This document shows, piece after piece, positions 1-8,113 of a stretch of 64,000 nucleotides of DNA; position 1 is the stretch's first letter; every line of letters begins with the position of its first letter. The stretch is from Actinacidiphila acididurans (lineage in GTDB: Bacteria; Actinomycetota; Actinomycetes; Streptomycetales; Streptomycetaceae): NCBI RefSeq assembly GCF_016918855.1, contig NZ_JADKYB010000003.1, positions 248,001-312,000 on the forward strand. Reading direction: 5' to 3'. The position numbers were made by a program, and so were the translations under genes. The notes under the pieces were generated by a model. That model saw only the letters and a program-made list of their open reading frames with translations, was not told the origin of the DNA and made no database searches.

Positions 1-2218
1 CGTTGGCGTCGGTCGGCCCCACGGCGACCGTCGCGTCCGTACTGGACGGACCCCACGCCTCGAACTCCGTCACGCCGACGAACGCCCCCGGCGGGTTGGT
101 GAACAGCAGCCGGACCCGGGTGGTGGTGAGGGTGGGGAAGGTGACACGGTTCAGGCCGTCGCCGGCCGGCTGCTGGGGCGTGCGGACCTGATCCGGCACG
201 TCCTGCCAGGCCGAGCTGTCCCAGTACTGCACCCGGTACGCCGCGGCCGGCCGTACGCCGCCCCCGTCGTCGTAGCCGTACCAGCGGATGTCGCCGACCG
301 GGGTCGGCGCGCCGAAGTCGACGCCGTAGTAGTCCTGGGCGTTGGGGGAGGAGTAGTTGGTCCAGCGGGTGTCCTCGGGCACCTGGTTGTACCAGACCTT
401 GCCGTCCAGGGCGTTCCAGGGGTTGTCGTTGGGCCAGGTGTACGAGGTGATGGGCTTGGGGTAGCCCTGGCGCAGCGGGTTGGCGGCGTCGTTCACCAGG
501 TGCGCGGCGGGCGCGGTGGCCGCCTGGGCCTGCACGGCACCGACGCCGATGGTGGTGTCGCGCAGCGTCGGCGAGGAGTGCGCGAGCCGGCCGTCGACGT
601 AGATCCGCAGGCCGGCGCCCTGGTGGTAGTGGCTGCCGTCGCGGTCCCACAGCACGGTCACGTTGTGGCCGTGGTAGGGCACGTTCTCGGCCGCGAAGTG
701 GTCCCAGGAGTCCGGGACCAGCGGCTGGACGCGCAGCGAACCGCCGGACTGCGGGCGCAGGCCGATCAGCCCGGACAGCACCAGGTCGTTGTAGGTCGAG
801 TGGTTGTAGTCCTCGCTGTGGTTGTACCCGTCGTAGATCCAGCGGTTGCTGTCCGGGTCGTGGGCCTCGGCCACGTACGGCTGGCCGTTCCGCATCTGCG
901 TCTTGGCGTACGTGGCCAGTGCGGCGGCGTAGTCGTCCTTGCCGATGGTGGTCTGCGCCGGGCTGTCGTCCAGCAGATCGGCCAGCCCGGTCAGCGTCTG
1001 CGAGGTGGCGTAGGGCCAGCTCGGCCCGTCCCAGCGGCAGCAGCCGGACGCCTCGTGCATGAACCAGGGGCTGCGGCGCTCGGCGGTGGTGGGGCCGTAG
1101 GCGCCGGCGAAGCCCTGCGGGTCCAGCAGCTGGGACCACGCGTCGGTGTCACCGGACCCGGCCGCGCCGAACATCCAGGGCAGGTAGCCGATCTCCTCGC
1201 GGGTGTCGGACAGCTTGTGGCCGGGATTGTTGTCGCGCGCCATCGTGTAGTAGAAGTGGCGGCTCGGGTCCCACAGCCACTTCTGCATCCCGGCCTTCAA
1301 CTGAGCGGCCCGGCCCGCGTATTCGGTGGCCAGGGCGGTGTCGCCCGCCGACGCCGCGATCTCGCTGATCGCCATGGCGTCGCCGTACTGGTAGGAGTTG
1401 AGCGTCGGCCGGTAGCCGGCGCCGCCGTGGTACGGATCGCTGGACGCGTACGAGGACGCGGAGAACTCCATGGCGTCCCATACCGGGACCGACCAGTACA
1501 GGCCGAGGCTCGCGTCGAACTGCTTGTCCCAGCCGCGGTACTGGCGCACCAGCGCGGGCAGCAGCGCCCGCAGCCGGCTGAAGTCGCCGGTCACCTGGGC
1601 CTGTTCGTACGCCGCGGTGGCCAGCCACACGCTGTACTCGTGCGCCCAGTCCGAGGTGTCGGCGTTGACGTCGTCGGTCGCGGGCTTGGCGCCCGCGCCG
1701 GGGCCGGTCAGCCAGAAGCGGATGTAGTCGTCGTCGTAGGACTGGTCACGTACCCACCGGCCCTCGGTGATCTGGTGCCCGGCGGCGGCGTTGATCGCCT
1801 GGTAGGGCGCCGCGTAGCCGCAGCAGTCGAGGAACTCGGTGGAGATCCAGCCGTCGGCCGGGTCGGTGTAGCGCAGGTGCTCCTTGTACGTGCGCCAGCG
1901 GTAGTAGTAGACGCTCTGCATCGTGGCGTCCGGCAGGTCCACGAACGGGATGTTCGCCTCGTACCACTGCGGGTCGTCCATCCCCGACAGGTACGAGGCG
2001 TCGTCCAGGAAATGCGTCCCGGGGCCCACTTCCGGGTAGGGCGCGGCCGGGTCGGTCCCGGCCGGCGCGGCAACTCCCGCCGCGCCGGCCTGCTGCGCGG
2101 TCCCGCTCAGCAGTAGCGCGACGACGGCGGCCAGCGCCGCGAAGCAGGCGGTCAGCCGGCGCTGTGCCGGCGGTGCGGATCTGCGTCTGCTCGGTCCCCT
2201 GATGATGTGCTGACGCAC
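1..2218 (-). CDS. Secreted (alpha/alpha)6-type glycoside hydrolase with C-terminal F5/8C-like domain (partial)
   Basis: The gene runs off the left edge; 739 codons are visible without a stop. It starts at GTG 2218, with a GGAGG ribosome site at 2228-2232, nine bases upstream. Residues 1-45 are an Arg-rich n-region plus a hydrophobic core, a signal peptide. Residues about 95-480 are rich in aromatic helical repeats (WRTYKEHL, CCRWDGPSWPYATS, YNHSEDYNHSTYN) and look like the MGH1-like/GH63-related glucosidase-mannosidase barrel. From about residue 585 a galactose-binding-like module follows (NPWNALDG, VGDIRWYGYDD, FEAWG). It would act outside the cell on a glycan. The substrate cannot be read from the sequence. 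Family placement is from pattern recognition only. Confidence 0.75.
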   Translation of the reverse strand, partial: MRQHIIRGPSRRRSAPPAQRRLTACFAALAAVVALLLSGTAQQAGAAGVAAPAGTDPAAPYPEVGPGTHFLDDASYLSGMDDPQWYEANIPFVDLPDATMQSVYYYRWRTYKEHLRYTDPADGWISTEFLDCCGYAAPYQAINAAAGHQITEGRWVRDQSYDDDYIRFWLTGPGAGAKPATDDVNADTSDWAHEYSVWLATAAYEQAQVTGDFSRLRALLPALVRQYRGWDKQFDASLGLYWSVPVWDAMEFSASSYASSDPYHGGAGYRPTLNSYQYGDAMAISEIAASAGDTALATEYAGRAAQLKAGMQKWLWDPSRHFYYTMARDNNPGHKLSDTREEIGYLPWMFGAAGSGDTDAWSQLLDPQGFAGAYGPTTAERRSPWFMHEASGCCRWDGPSWPYATSQTLTGLADLLDDSPAQTTIGKDDYAAALATYAKTQMRNGQPYVAEAHDPDSNRWIYDGYNHSEDYNHSTYNDLVLSGLIGLRPQSGGSLRVQPLVPDSWDHFAAENVPYHGHNVTVLWDRDGSHYHQGAGLRIYVDGRLAHSSPTLRDTTIGVGAVQAQAATAPAAHLVNDAANPLRQGYPKPITSYTWPNDNPWNALDGKVWYNQVPEDTRWTNYSSPNAQDYYGVDFGAPTPVGDIRWYGYDDGGGVRPAAAYRVQYWDSSAWQDVPDQVRTPQQPAGDGLNRVTFPTLTTTRVRLLFTNPPGAFVGVTEFEAWGPSSTDATVAVGPTDAN

Positions 2219-2248
2219 AGTGGATCGCCTCCGTCGTATGCGGCTTGT

Positions 2249-2386
2249 ACAACGATGGAAATCTGGCCCCGCTCACAGGTTCGCGTCAACCCCGCGGAGG
2301 CCACGGGTTTTTCCGCTGCTCCGGGGGTGGCGGCCGATTGCGAGGAGGAGTGGGTGCGTCAGGAGGCGAGATCTTTCCATCGTTAT
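2249..2386. promoter_or_regulatory. Inverted pair of a 16-base motif upstream of the glycosidase
   Basis: ACAACGATGGAAATCT on the plus strand (2249-2264) and ATAACGATGGAAAGAT on the minus strand (2386-2371) match at 13 of 16 positions and face each other across 106 bases. The first copy lies 31-46 bases before the glycosidase start, so it overlaps the expected promoter. This fits a pair of repressor sites that could loop, as for LacI-type sugar regulators. No regulator in the window is clearly its partner. Confidence 0.4.
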
Positions 2387-2410
2387 AAGAACTGGAGGCG
2401 CCTCGTGCGG

Positions 2411-2950
2411 CTAGCGGGTGGGGTCGTCCTTGCCCTGCCAGCGGCCGAAGTGGACGACCTCGTCGAACGGACGCCGCTTCGGCGTGACGATCGGCCGCAG
2501 CGGCCGGTCGGCGGGGTGGCCGACCCCGAGCAGATAGGAGACGACATGCGTCTGCGGTACGCCGAGGATCGCCCGCGCCTTGTCCTGATCGCCCACCAGC
2601 GAGTGCCCGGTGCCGATGCCGAGGTCGGTCGCCGCCAGCATCATCGCGTACGTCGCCTGGCCGAGGTCGAACTGGTCGAGCAGCACGGCCTGTTCGTCCC
2701 GGGGCTGGGGGAGGACGAGCGCGATGGAGGCGGCCGCGGCGGCGATGTACTGGCCGCCCTGCCAGATGGCGCCCAGATCGGCCAGTTGCCGGCGGTCGGT
2801 GACCAGGACGAAGTCCCAGTGCTGGCGGTTCCCCCCGGACGGGGCCCGCCGGCCGGCCTCCAGGATCTGCCGCAGGTGTTCGTCGGACACCGCGTCCGGC
2901 CGGTATCTGCGGACGTTGCGGCGGGCCCGGATCGCGTCCCAGGTCTCCAT
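2411..2950 (-). CDS. Nitroreductase family protein (FMN-dependent)
   Basis: A 179-residue nitroreductase-fold protein. The family binds FMN and reduces nitro, quinone or flavin-type substrates with NAD(P)H in the cytosol. The N-terminus has the diagnostic FMN-contact pattern AIRARRNVRRYRPDAV, followed by LEAGRRAPSGGNRQHW. A middle helix (QATYAMMLAATDLGIGT) and a C-terminal GHP-containing segment match the family layout. I chose ATG 2950 because GAAGGGAAG lies just upstream; an in-frame start at 2980 would add ten residues. It appears monocistronic, in the same direction as the large gene ending at 3158. The substrate is unknown. Confidence 0.88.
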   Translation of the reverse strand: METWDAIRARRNVRRYRPDAVSDEHLRQILEAGRRAPSGGNRQHWDFVLVTDRRQLADLGAIWQGGQYIAAAAASIALVLPQPRDEQAVLLDQFDLGQATYAMMLAATDLGIGTGHSLVGDQDKARAILGVPQTHVVSYLLGVGHPADRPLRPIVTPKRRPFDEVVHFGRWQGKDDPTR

Positions 2951-3157
2951 TGGTCGCTTCCCTTCCTCGGTGGCGGTCACGTGCTCGGTTCCAAGCCGGC
3001 AACCGCCCCCGGTGTTCCCCCGGTTGCCGTTCCGGCGGACACCGGGAACCGGTCGAAGGGTAGCCGTGCCTCGTGCCGTGCGGCGGCACTCGGCAGGTCA
3101 GCGCGTGTCCGCGCGGCCGCGCCCGGCGGACCGGCCGGGCAGGGCACGGGTGCGTCG

Positions 3158-6100
3158 CTACAGGGAGTCGCGCAGGTGCTGGGCCTCCTCCAATCGCGCC
3201 GCGTACGCACCGGGGTCGCTCTGGGCGAGCTGGCCGTAGAGGTCGACGGCTTGCTGTGCGGCGGTGCGCGCCTCGGGGCGGCGGCCGGCCTGGACCAGCA
3301 GCCGGGCCAGTTGGAAGGCGGCGTTGGCCAGCTCGGGCTGATAGGTGGCGGGGTCGGTCCGGGCGAGGCGTGCGTAGACGTCGCGTGCCTCGCCCTGGGC
3401 GTCCGCCGCCGCCGACGCCTGTCCGGCGGCCGACAGCCGTAGCGCCAGGTTCCACAGCGACCAGGCGAGCTCGGGGTCCTGGGCCAGCCGGCGGTAGAGG
3501 TCGACCCCGGCCTGGCCCGCCGTGACGGCGTCGGCGTACCGGCCGGCCTGAGTGAGGTAGGCCCCGAGGAAGACGTCGGCCTTTGCCTGCTGGGGCTGGT
3601 AGGTGGCCGCATCGGTCTGGGCCAGGTGGGCGTAGATGTCCCGTGCCTCGCGCTGCGCGTCCACCGCGCCGCCCGCGTCGGCGGCCGCCGAGCACCGGAA
3701 CGCCAGGTTCGTCAGCGCCCAGGCCAGCCCCGGCCGGTCCCCGAGACCGCGGTAGAGGGTGACGCCTTCCCGGGTCACCGTCAGTGCCTCCGGCGTCAGA
3801 CCGGCGTTCTGCGCGTAGTTGCCGAGGAACACCGAGCTGGAGGCCAGAGCGGTGGTGTACGAGCCGTCCGCGTCGGCCAGCTTGCGGTACCCGTCGCGTG
3901 CCTGCCGGGCCACCGTGACGGCCTCGGCGGCGCGCCCGGCCTCGGCCAGCCGGTTGGCCCGGATCCCGCACGCCTGCGCGAACCGGGCAAGGCCCGGGTA
4001 GTCCTCGGGCGCCGGCCGGTACGTCGGGTCCGCCCAGGGCCGGATCATGCTCGGCCCGCCGGCCAGCGGCCTGGAGTAGAACTTGCCGTTCGACGGGCGC
4101 CACACGGCCGGCTCGGCCTTCCCGTCGCCGTCGTAGTCGGCGGGCACCGGGAAGTCCCCCGCCTGCCCGAACGGCACGATCACCGAGCCGCCGGACGACA
4201 GCGGTACCGTCCACATGCCGTCCTCGGGAGACCATTGCGCCGTGACGGGATGCCCGGTTCCCTCGAAGTCGGCCTGGACGGCCATGGGAGCCGCCGCGGG
4301 GCCGGAAGGGCTGCCGGTGTCGTAGACGAAGGTGAACAGCGACACCTTCAGCGCGCTCAGCCCGGCCAGGCCGAGGCCGGCTCGCTTCGCGTCGTCCGGA
4401 TCGATGGTGATCTGCCAGGTCGTCGCGGGGCTGCGGCCCCAGAAGGAGGGCCGGCTGCCCTCCCGGTGGCCCGGCTCGGAGGCGTCGAGGGTGGCGTCGA
4501 CGATGGTGCGCCGGGCCGGGGCGGTGAGGCTGACGTGGCTGCCGTCGCGCAACCGGTTGACGGCCGCGCCGCCGTGCCGGACGAACACCGGGATGTGCTG
4601 GGCGTTGCCGGTGGCACCGACCAGACCGATGTGCACTCCGTCGGTCTTCAACTCCTTGAGTACGGTGGGGAAGTCGGCCAGCGTCACGTCGAACTCGGCG
4701 GTGCCGGTGGCGCGCAGGGAGTCCAGGACCGCGGGGCTGGTGACGGTCAGCCGCAGGTTGTAGTCGTCGAGATGGTTCTGGTATTCGTCGTAGGCCGCGC
4801 GCAGCGCGATGAGTTCCGGCATCCGGGACCAGGTGGTCAGGTACGCGTTGAGCAGCGGGATGATCCGGCTGTCGTCGCCTCGGGCCAGCGGCTGGTAGGC
4901 GTTCTCGACGTCGTCCGGGGGCAGATGGCCGATGTCGAAGCTGAAGCGGGGGGCGTTGCCGCTGAACGTCCACAGGTCCAAGGCCCGGTTGGCGTAGAAG
5001 GCGTAGGTGATCAGCACGTCCATGTAGACCTGGGTCTGGGCGATCACCATGCGCGCGATCGCGCTGAGCCTGGCGATGTCGGCGTCCCAGCCCGCCTGGA
5101 GATTGCGCAGGTCGGCGAGGTCCTGCTGGTTCAGGGCGATCTTCGCCTGCGTCTCGGCCGCGAGCATGTTCTTCTGTCCGAGGTCGAGCTTGGCCAGGTC
5201 GAGGTCGGCCAGGAGTTCCATCTGCCGCAGCACCAGCTGTTTGTGCAGGGCGGCGGTCTCCGGGCTCACCTCGGCGATACGCAGCTGGCCGATGGTCCTC
5301 CCCAGGTCGGCGAAGTCCTTGGCCACCCCGAGGAGGTCCTTGAGATCGCCGAGCTTGTCCTTCTTGTCGTCCTTGGGTTTCGGGTTCTGCGGGTCGCTCC
5401 AGTCCATCCACTCCACGAGGTACGCGCCCTCGAAGGTGCCGGTGTTCAGGTCGAACTTCTCCACCGCCTCCGCCCGGGCGATCGTCAGCCGCGCGGCGGC
5501 GGCGTAACGGGAAGCGGCATCGAGGTCGGCAGAGGACGCCTGGACGGCGGCGTCCGGTACGGCGACAGGGCTCGACGCGGTGGGAGTGTCCAGGGCAGCG
5601 GGGGCGCCGGAGGCCGACAAGGCGCCCTGAGCGGTTCCCGGGGCCGATACGGCGGCGACGGCGAAGACGCCCGCGAAGGCCAGCAGACCGGCCACGGCCT
5701 TGGCGGCGGCGGCCACCGTGGAGACGACCTGCTCGATCGGGAAATCCAGCCGCTCCTCGTCCATCTGCTCGAGCACGGCGTCGATCGCCGCCTGGTTGAC
5801 GACGACCCGGCGCTGGGCTTCGGCCCGCCGTGCCGTGGCTTCCTCCACGGCCAGCGCGGCGGCCGTCTTCTCGATGTCCAGCACCGAGCCCAGGCCGACG
5901 AGATGGCCGATGTCCGTCTGCAGCCGCTGGTTCTTCTGCCCGGTGTCCTCCGCCCGGAGCAGCAGGCTCAGACCGTTGTCGAAAAGGCTCTTGACGATGG
6001 TGTCGTAATCGGTGACGACCTTTTCGAACTGCGGGAAGTCCGGCACCAGATCCAGGTCGTAGGGCTGCCCGACCGGGGTGAGGTTCCCGGCGACATAGCG

Positions 6101-7069
6101 GGACAGCTCCGCTGCCTGCGCCTGATCCGCCGCCAGGGTCAGGGCTCGCCCGAACTCGTACCCGGCGACGGCCCGGTGGCCGCTCTTGCCGGGATCGCCC
6201 GGCGCGTAACCGCGGAAGTGGTACTCGCCCACCCGGGTGCGGTAGTCCGCCCAGATCCGGGCGTTGTCCCCCAGCCGATCCAGGACCAGCGCCCACCAGT
6301 CGCCGTCCGCGTGCCCCGTCAGTTGCGGGAGGACCGAGGGGCCAGGGGCGCCGGGTGAGCCGACAGGTCCCTGCGGACCGGGGTCGCCGATCCCGTTGTT
6401 GCCCCCGCCGCCCTGTCCGCCCGCGCCCCCGGCCCCGGCGGTCCCTGGATCGCCGCCGCTGCCGTCCGCGTTCAGACCCGACTGGGTGATGAACTCGGCC
6501 ACGATCGCCGCTCCGGGCCCGCCGGTGCTGCCGTGTCCTCCCGGACCTCCGGGGCCGCCGTTGCCCGGATCCGTACCGTCGATGTCCGGCTTGTTGGGCT
6601 TGTGCCCTTCGAGGCCGGCCCCGCCCCGGCCGCCCGAGCCGCCGGTGCCGCCCCGGCCGCCCCGTGCGATCAGCCGCAGATCGCTGACCTGGGCCGCCAG
6701 CAGCGTGATCGGTGACCCGGCACGGCCGGGCCCGGCCTCTCCGCCCGGGCCGCCGGGCCCGCCGTCCCGGCCCTCCGGTCCGTGCCCGCCCTTTCCCCCG
6801 GCGGTACCGGTGCCCCCGTAAGCGCCCTGCTGCCCAGAGGTGTCGATCGCGCCGCCCTGGCCCCGGTAGGTCTCGGCCACGAAAAGCAGCGGGTAGTCCG
6901 CAAGGGCCAGCACATACCCCTGGTCATGGGTGATCTCACGGGCGACCACGGCCAGCAACGAACCGGCCGGCAGCGCGTGGAAGGTGATCTCGGCCTTGAT
7001 CTCGTTGAGCAGTTGGTCGTTCACCTGAATGGTGTCCCTGACGTACAGCCACTTCACGGGCAACGCCAT
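3158..7069 (-). CDS. Giant mosaic protein: collagen-like, coiled-coil/hydrophobic, Tc-toxin-like and TPR regions
   Basis: A 1303-residue protein starting at ATG 7069 behind an AGGGGGGAA ribosome site. There is no signal peptide. Residues 1-75 form a compact beta-rich domain. Residues 72-245 are Gly-rich with many G-x-y triplets (GPEGRDGGPGGPGG, GPQGPVGSPGAPG), interrupted by two non-collagen stretches. Residues 395-440 and 600-700 are charged heptad-like helices around one hydrophobic stretch (about 448-475, AKAVAGLLAFAGVFAVAAV). Residues 695-850 (ALDLWTFSGNAPRFSFDIGH; GVHIGLVGATGNAQHIPVFV) resemble the C-terminal part of Tc-toxin A subunits. Residues 970-1000 carry an FG-GAP-like ADYDGDGKAEPAVWRPSNG. 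Residues 1020-1303 are tetratricopeptide repeats of about 45 residues. A pore-forming or scaffold role is inference; I know no named family with this order. Confidence 0.7.
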   Translation of the reverse strand: MALPVKWLYVRDTIQVNDQLLNEIKAEITFHALPAGSLLAVVAREITHDQGYVLALADYPLLFVAETYRGQGGAIDTSGQQGAYGGTGTAGGKGGHGPEGRDGGPGGPGGEAGPGRAGSPITLLAAQVSDLRLIARGGRGGTGGSGGRGGAGLEGHKPNKPDIDGTDPGNGGPGGPGGHGSTGGPGAAIVAEFITQSGLNADGSGGDPGTAGAGGAGGQGGGGNNGIGDPGPQGPVGSPGAPGPSVLPQLTGHADGDWWALVLDRLGDNARIWADYRTRVGEYHFRGYAPGDPGKSGHRAVAGYEFGRALTLAADQAQAAELSRYVAGNLTPVGQPYDLDLVPDFPQFEKVVTDYDTIVKSLFDNGLSLLLRAEDTGQKNQRLQTDIGHLVGLGSVLDIEKTAAALAVEEATARRAEAQRRVVVNQAAIDAVLEQMDEERLDFPIEQVVSTVAAAAKAVAGLLAFAGVFAVAAVSAPGTAQGALSASGAPAALDTPTASSPVAVPDAAVQASSADLDAASRYAAAARLTIARAEAVEKFDLNTGTFEGAYLVEWMDWSDPQNPKPKDDKKDKLGDLKDLLGVAKDFADLGRTIGQLRIAEVSPETAALHKQLVLRQMELLADLDLAKLDLGQKNMLAAETQAKIALNQQDLADLRNLQAGWDADIARLSAIARMVIAQTQVYMDVLITYAFYANRALDLWTFSGNAPRFSFDIGHLPPDDVENAYQPLARGDDSRIIPLLNAYLTTWSRMPELIALRAAYDEYQNHLDDYNLRLTVTSPAVLDSLRATGTAEFDVTLADFPTVLKELKTDGVHIGLVGATGNAQHIPVFVRHGGAAVNRLRDGSHVSLTAPARRTIVDATLDASEPGHREGSRPSFWGRSPATTWQITIDPDDAKRAGLGLAGLSALKVSLFTFVYDTGSPSGPAAAPMAVQADFEGTGHPVTAQWSPEDGMWTVPLSSGGSVIVPFGQAGDFPVPADYDGDGKAEPAVWRPSNGKFYSRPLAGGPSMIRPWADPTYRPAPEDYPGLARFAQACGIRANRLAEAGRAAEAVTVARQARDGYRKLADADGSYTTALASSSVFLGNYAQNAGLTPEALTVTREGVTLYRGLGDRPGLAWALTNLAFRCSAAADAGGAVDAQREARDIYAHLAQTDAATYQPQQAKADVFLGAYLTQAGRYADAVTAGQAGVDLYRRLAQDPELAWSLWNLALRLSAAGQASAAADAQGEARDVYARLARTDPATYQPELANAAFQLARLLVQAGRRPEARTAAQQAVDLYGQLAQSDPGAYAARLEEAQHLRDSL

Positions 7070-7478
7070 GATGTGTTCCCCCCTCGCCTGGTCGCGTCCG
7101 GTCAGGACGCCGGCCCCACGAACCGTCGACCGTCCTCGTCGGCCGTACGGATTCGACCGTCATCCCGTGACCTCCCCAGGCAGCCGAAATGACGTACGGA
7201 ACACGACCGTAGCCATCCGATGGGACACGTGACGGCCCCTCCGTGCCGCTGTCGCCCCGACGAGTGAAGCAACCTGTCGTGGTTCCTTCGCATGTTCAGA
7301 GGTGGCACACAACTTCGGTGGCCCGGAGGGGACTTGGCCGGGCGGGCATGGGGAGATCCGCCCGCGGGACGAAGGAGGGGTGCGCTGCCCCGTAGTGCAA
7401 AGCCGTCCGGCCGGAAGGTGGACCAGGCCACGGAGGACTTCTGCCCGGACAACACACGCGCCCCCTTGGCCCGGGCCG
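7070..7478. other. 409-base non-coding stretch upstream of the giant gene
   Basis: No reading frame here has convincing codon use. The stretch should contain the promoter of the 7069 gene on the minus strand and the end of the transcript from 7479-7901. I found no clear -10/-35 pair, strong hairpin or repeat. Confidence 0.5.
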
Positions 7479-7901
7479 TCAGCGGTTGCCGTCCTCCTCG
7501 GGCCGGGGTTCCAGGGGGCCACCGCGGCGCAGGACGGCGTAACCGATGCCGATCCCGACCGCCACCGGCCATTCGAGGACGCCCGCGACACCGAGGGCCC
7601 CCAGGCCCGCGTACAGCGGGAGGCCGCCCTTGGCGGGCAGGACGCGGCGCGCGGTGGCGACGGGCAGGGCCACGGCCTTCTTCGCGGTGTCGGCCGCGCG
7701 GTCCACCGGAATGGTGACGGTGATGTCATGGGCGTGCTCGGCGCCGTCCGCGGCGCGTTCGCGGGTGGTCGTGCTGCCCGTGGCCCGCCTGCGCCCGGCC
7801 TCGGACGCGGGGCGCGTGGCCTTCCGGGCGCGGGTGCCCCTCGCGGCCTCGGCTGCCGTCCGGCCCTGCCCGCTGCGGGTGCGCTTGGTGGGGGTCGTCA
7901 T
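7479..7901 (-). CDS. Small basic membrane-associated protein next to the P-type ATPase
   Basis: A 140-residue protein in two halves. Residues 1-50 are Lys/Arg/Thr/Ala-rich and histone-H1-like. Residues 55-95 contain an amphipathic segment (HDITVTIPVDRAADTAKKAVALP). Residues 95-125 are hydrophobic (GGLPLYAGLGALGVAGVLEW, then VAVGIGIGYAVL), probably one or two membrane helices. It is transcribed divergently from the CtpI-like ATPase at 8114, an arrangement that suggests shared regulation. I do not recognise a named family; it could be a membrane anchor or accessory of the ATPase. GC-rich coding bias supports a real gene. Confidence 0.7.
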   Translation of the reverse strand: MTTPTKRTRSGQGRTAAEAARGTRARKATRPASEAGRRRATGSTTTRERAADGAEHAHDITVTIPVDRAADTAKKAVALPVATARRVLPAKGGLPLYAGLGALGVAGVLEWPVAVGIGIGYAVLRRGGPLEPRPEEDGNR

Positions 7902-8002
7902 GCCGGATCCTTCCTATAGCCGATCACGATGAAGAGTCATGCCCTATTAAGTCGCATTATTCCGCTATGTGCCTATGCGTGCCATGTGCACGTCCGGGTA
8001 CT

Positions 8003-8047
8003 GCCGCCCCGGCGGCGGGTACGCCTCGTACCCGCCGCCGGGGCGGC
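8003..8047. repeat. Perfect 21-bp inverted repeat with 3-base loop
   Basis: Bases 8003-8023 and 8027-8047 are exact reverse complements, separated only by CCT, giving a 45-base hairpin of very high stability. It lies in the divergent region between the small gene starting at 7901 and the ATPase start at 8114. In the ATPase transcript it would fold in the 5' leader, about 66 bases before GTG. It could be an operator, an attenuator or an RNA element. No U-run follows, so an ordinary intrinsic terminator is less likely. Confidence 0.85.
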
Positions 8048-8113
8048 GACGACCTGGTGCAAGCGGAGTTCGAACGGGCTTCGAGCGGAGTCCGTGGGCG
8101 AAGGGAGACGGCT

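Noticed and set aside
8003-8047. Insertion-sequence end
   Set aside because: The two arms are adjacent with a 3-base loop and there is no transposase or target duplication.
7967-8113. 49-codon extension of the CtpI-like ATPase
   Set aside because: It reads through the perfect hairpin, has no ribosome site, and the internal GTG has AGGGAG at good distance.
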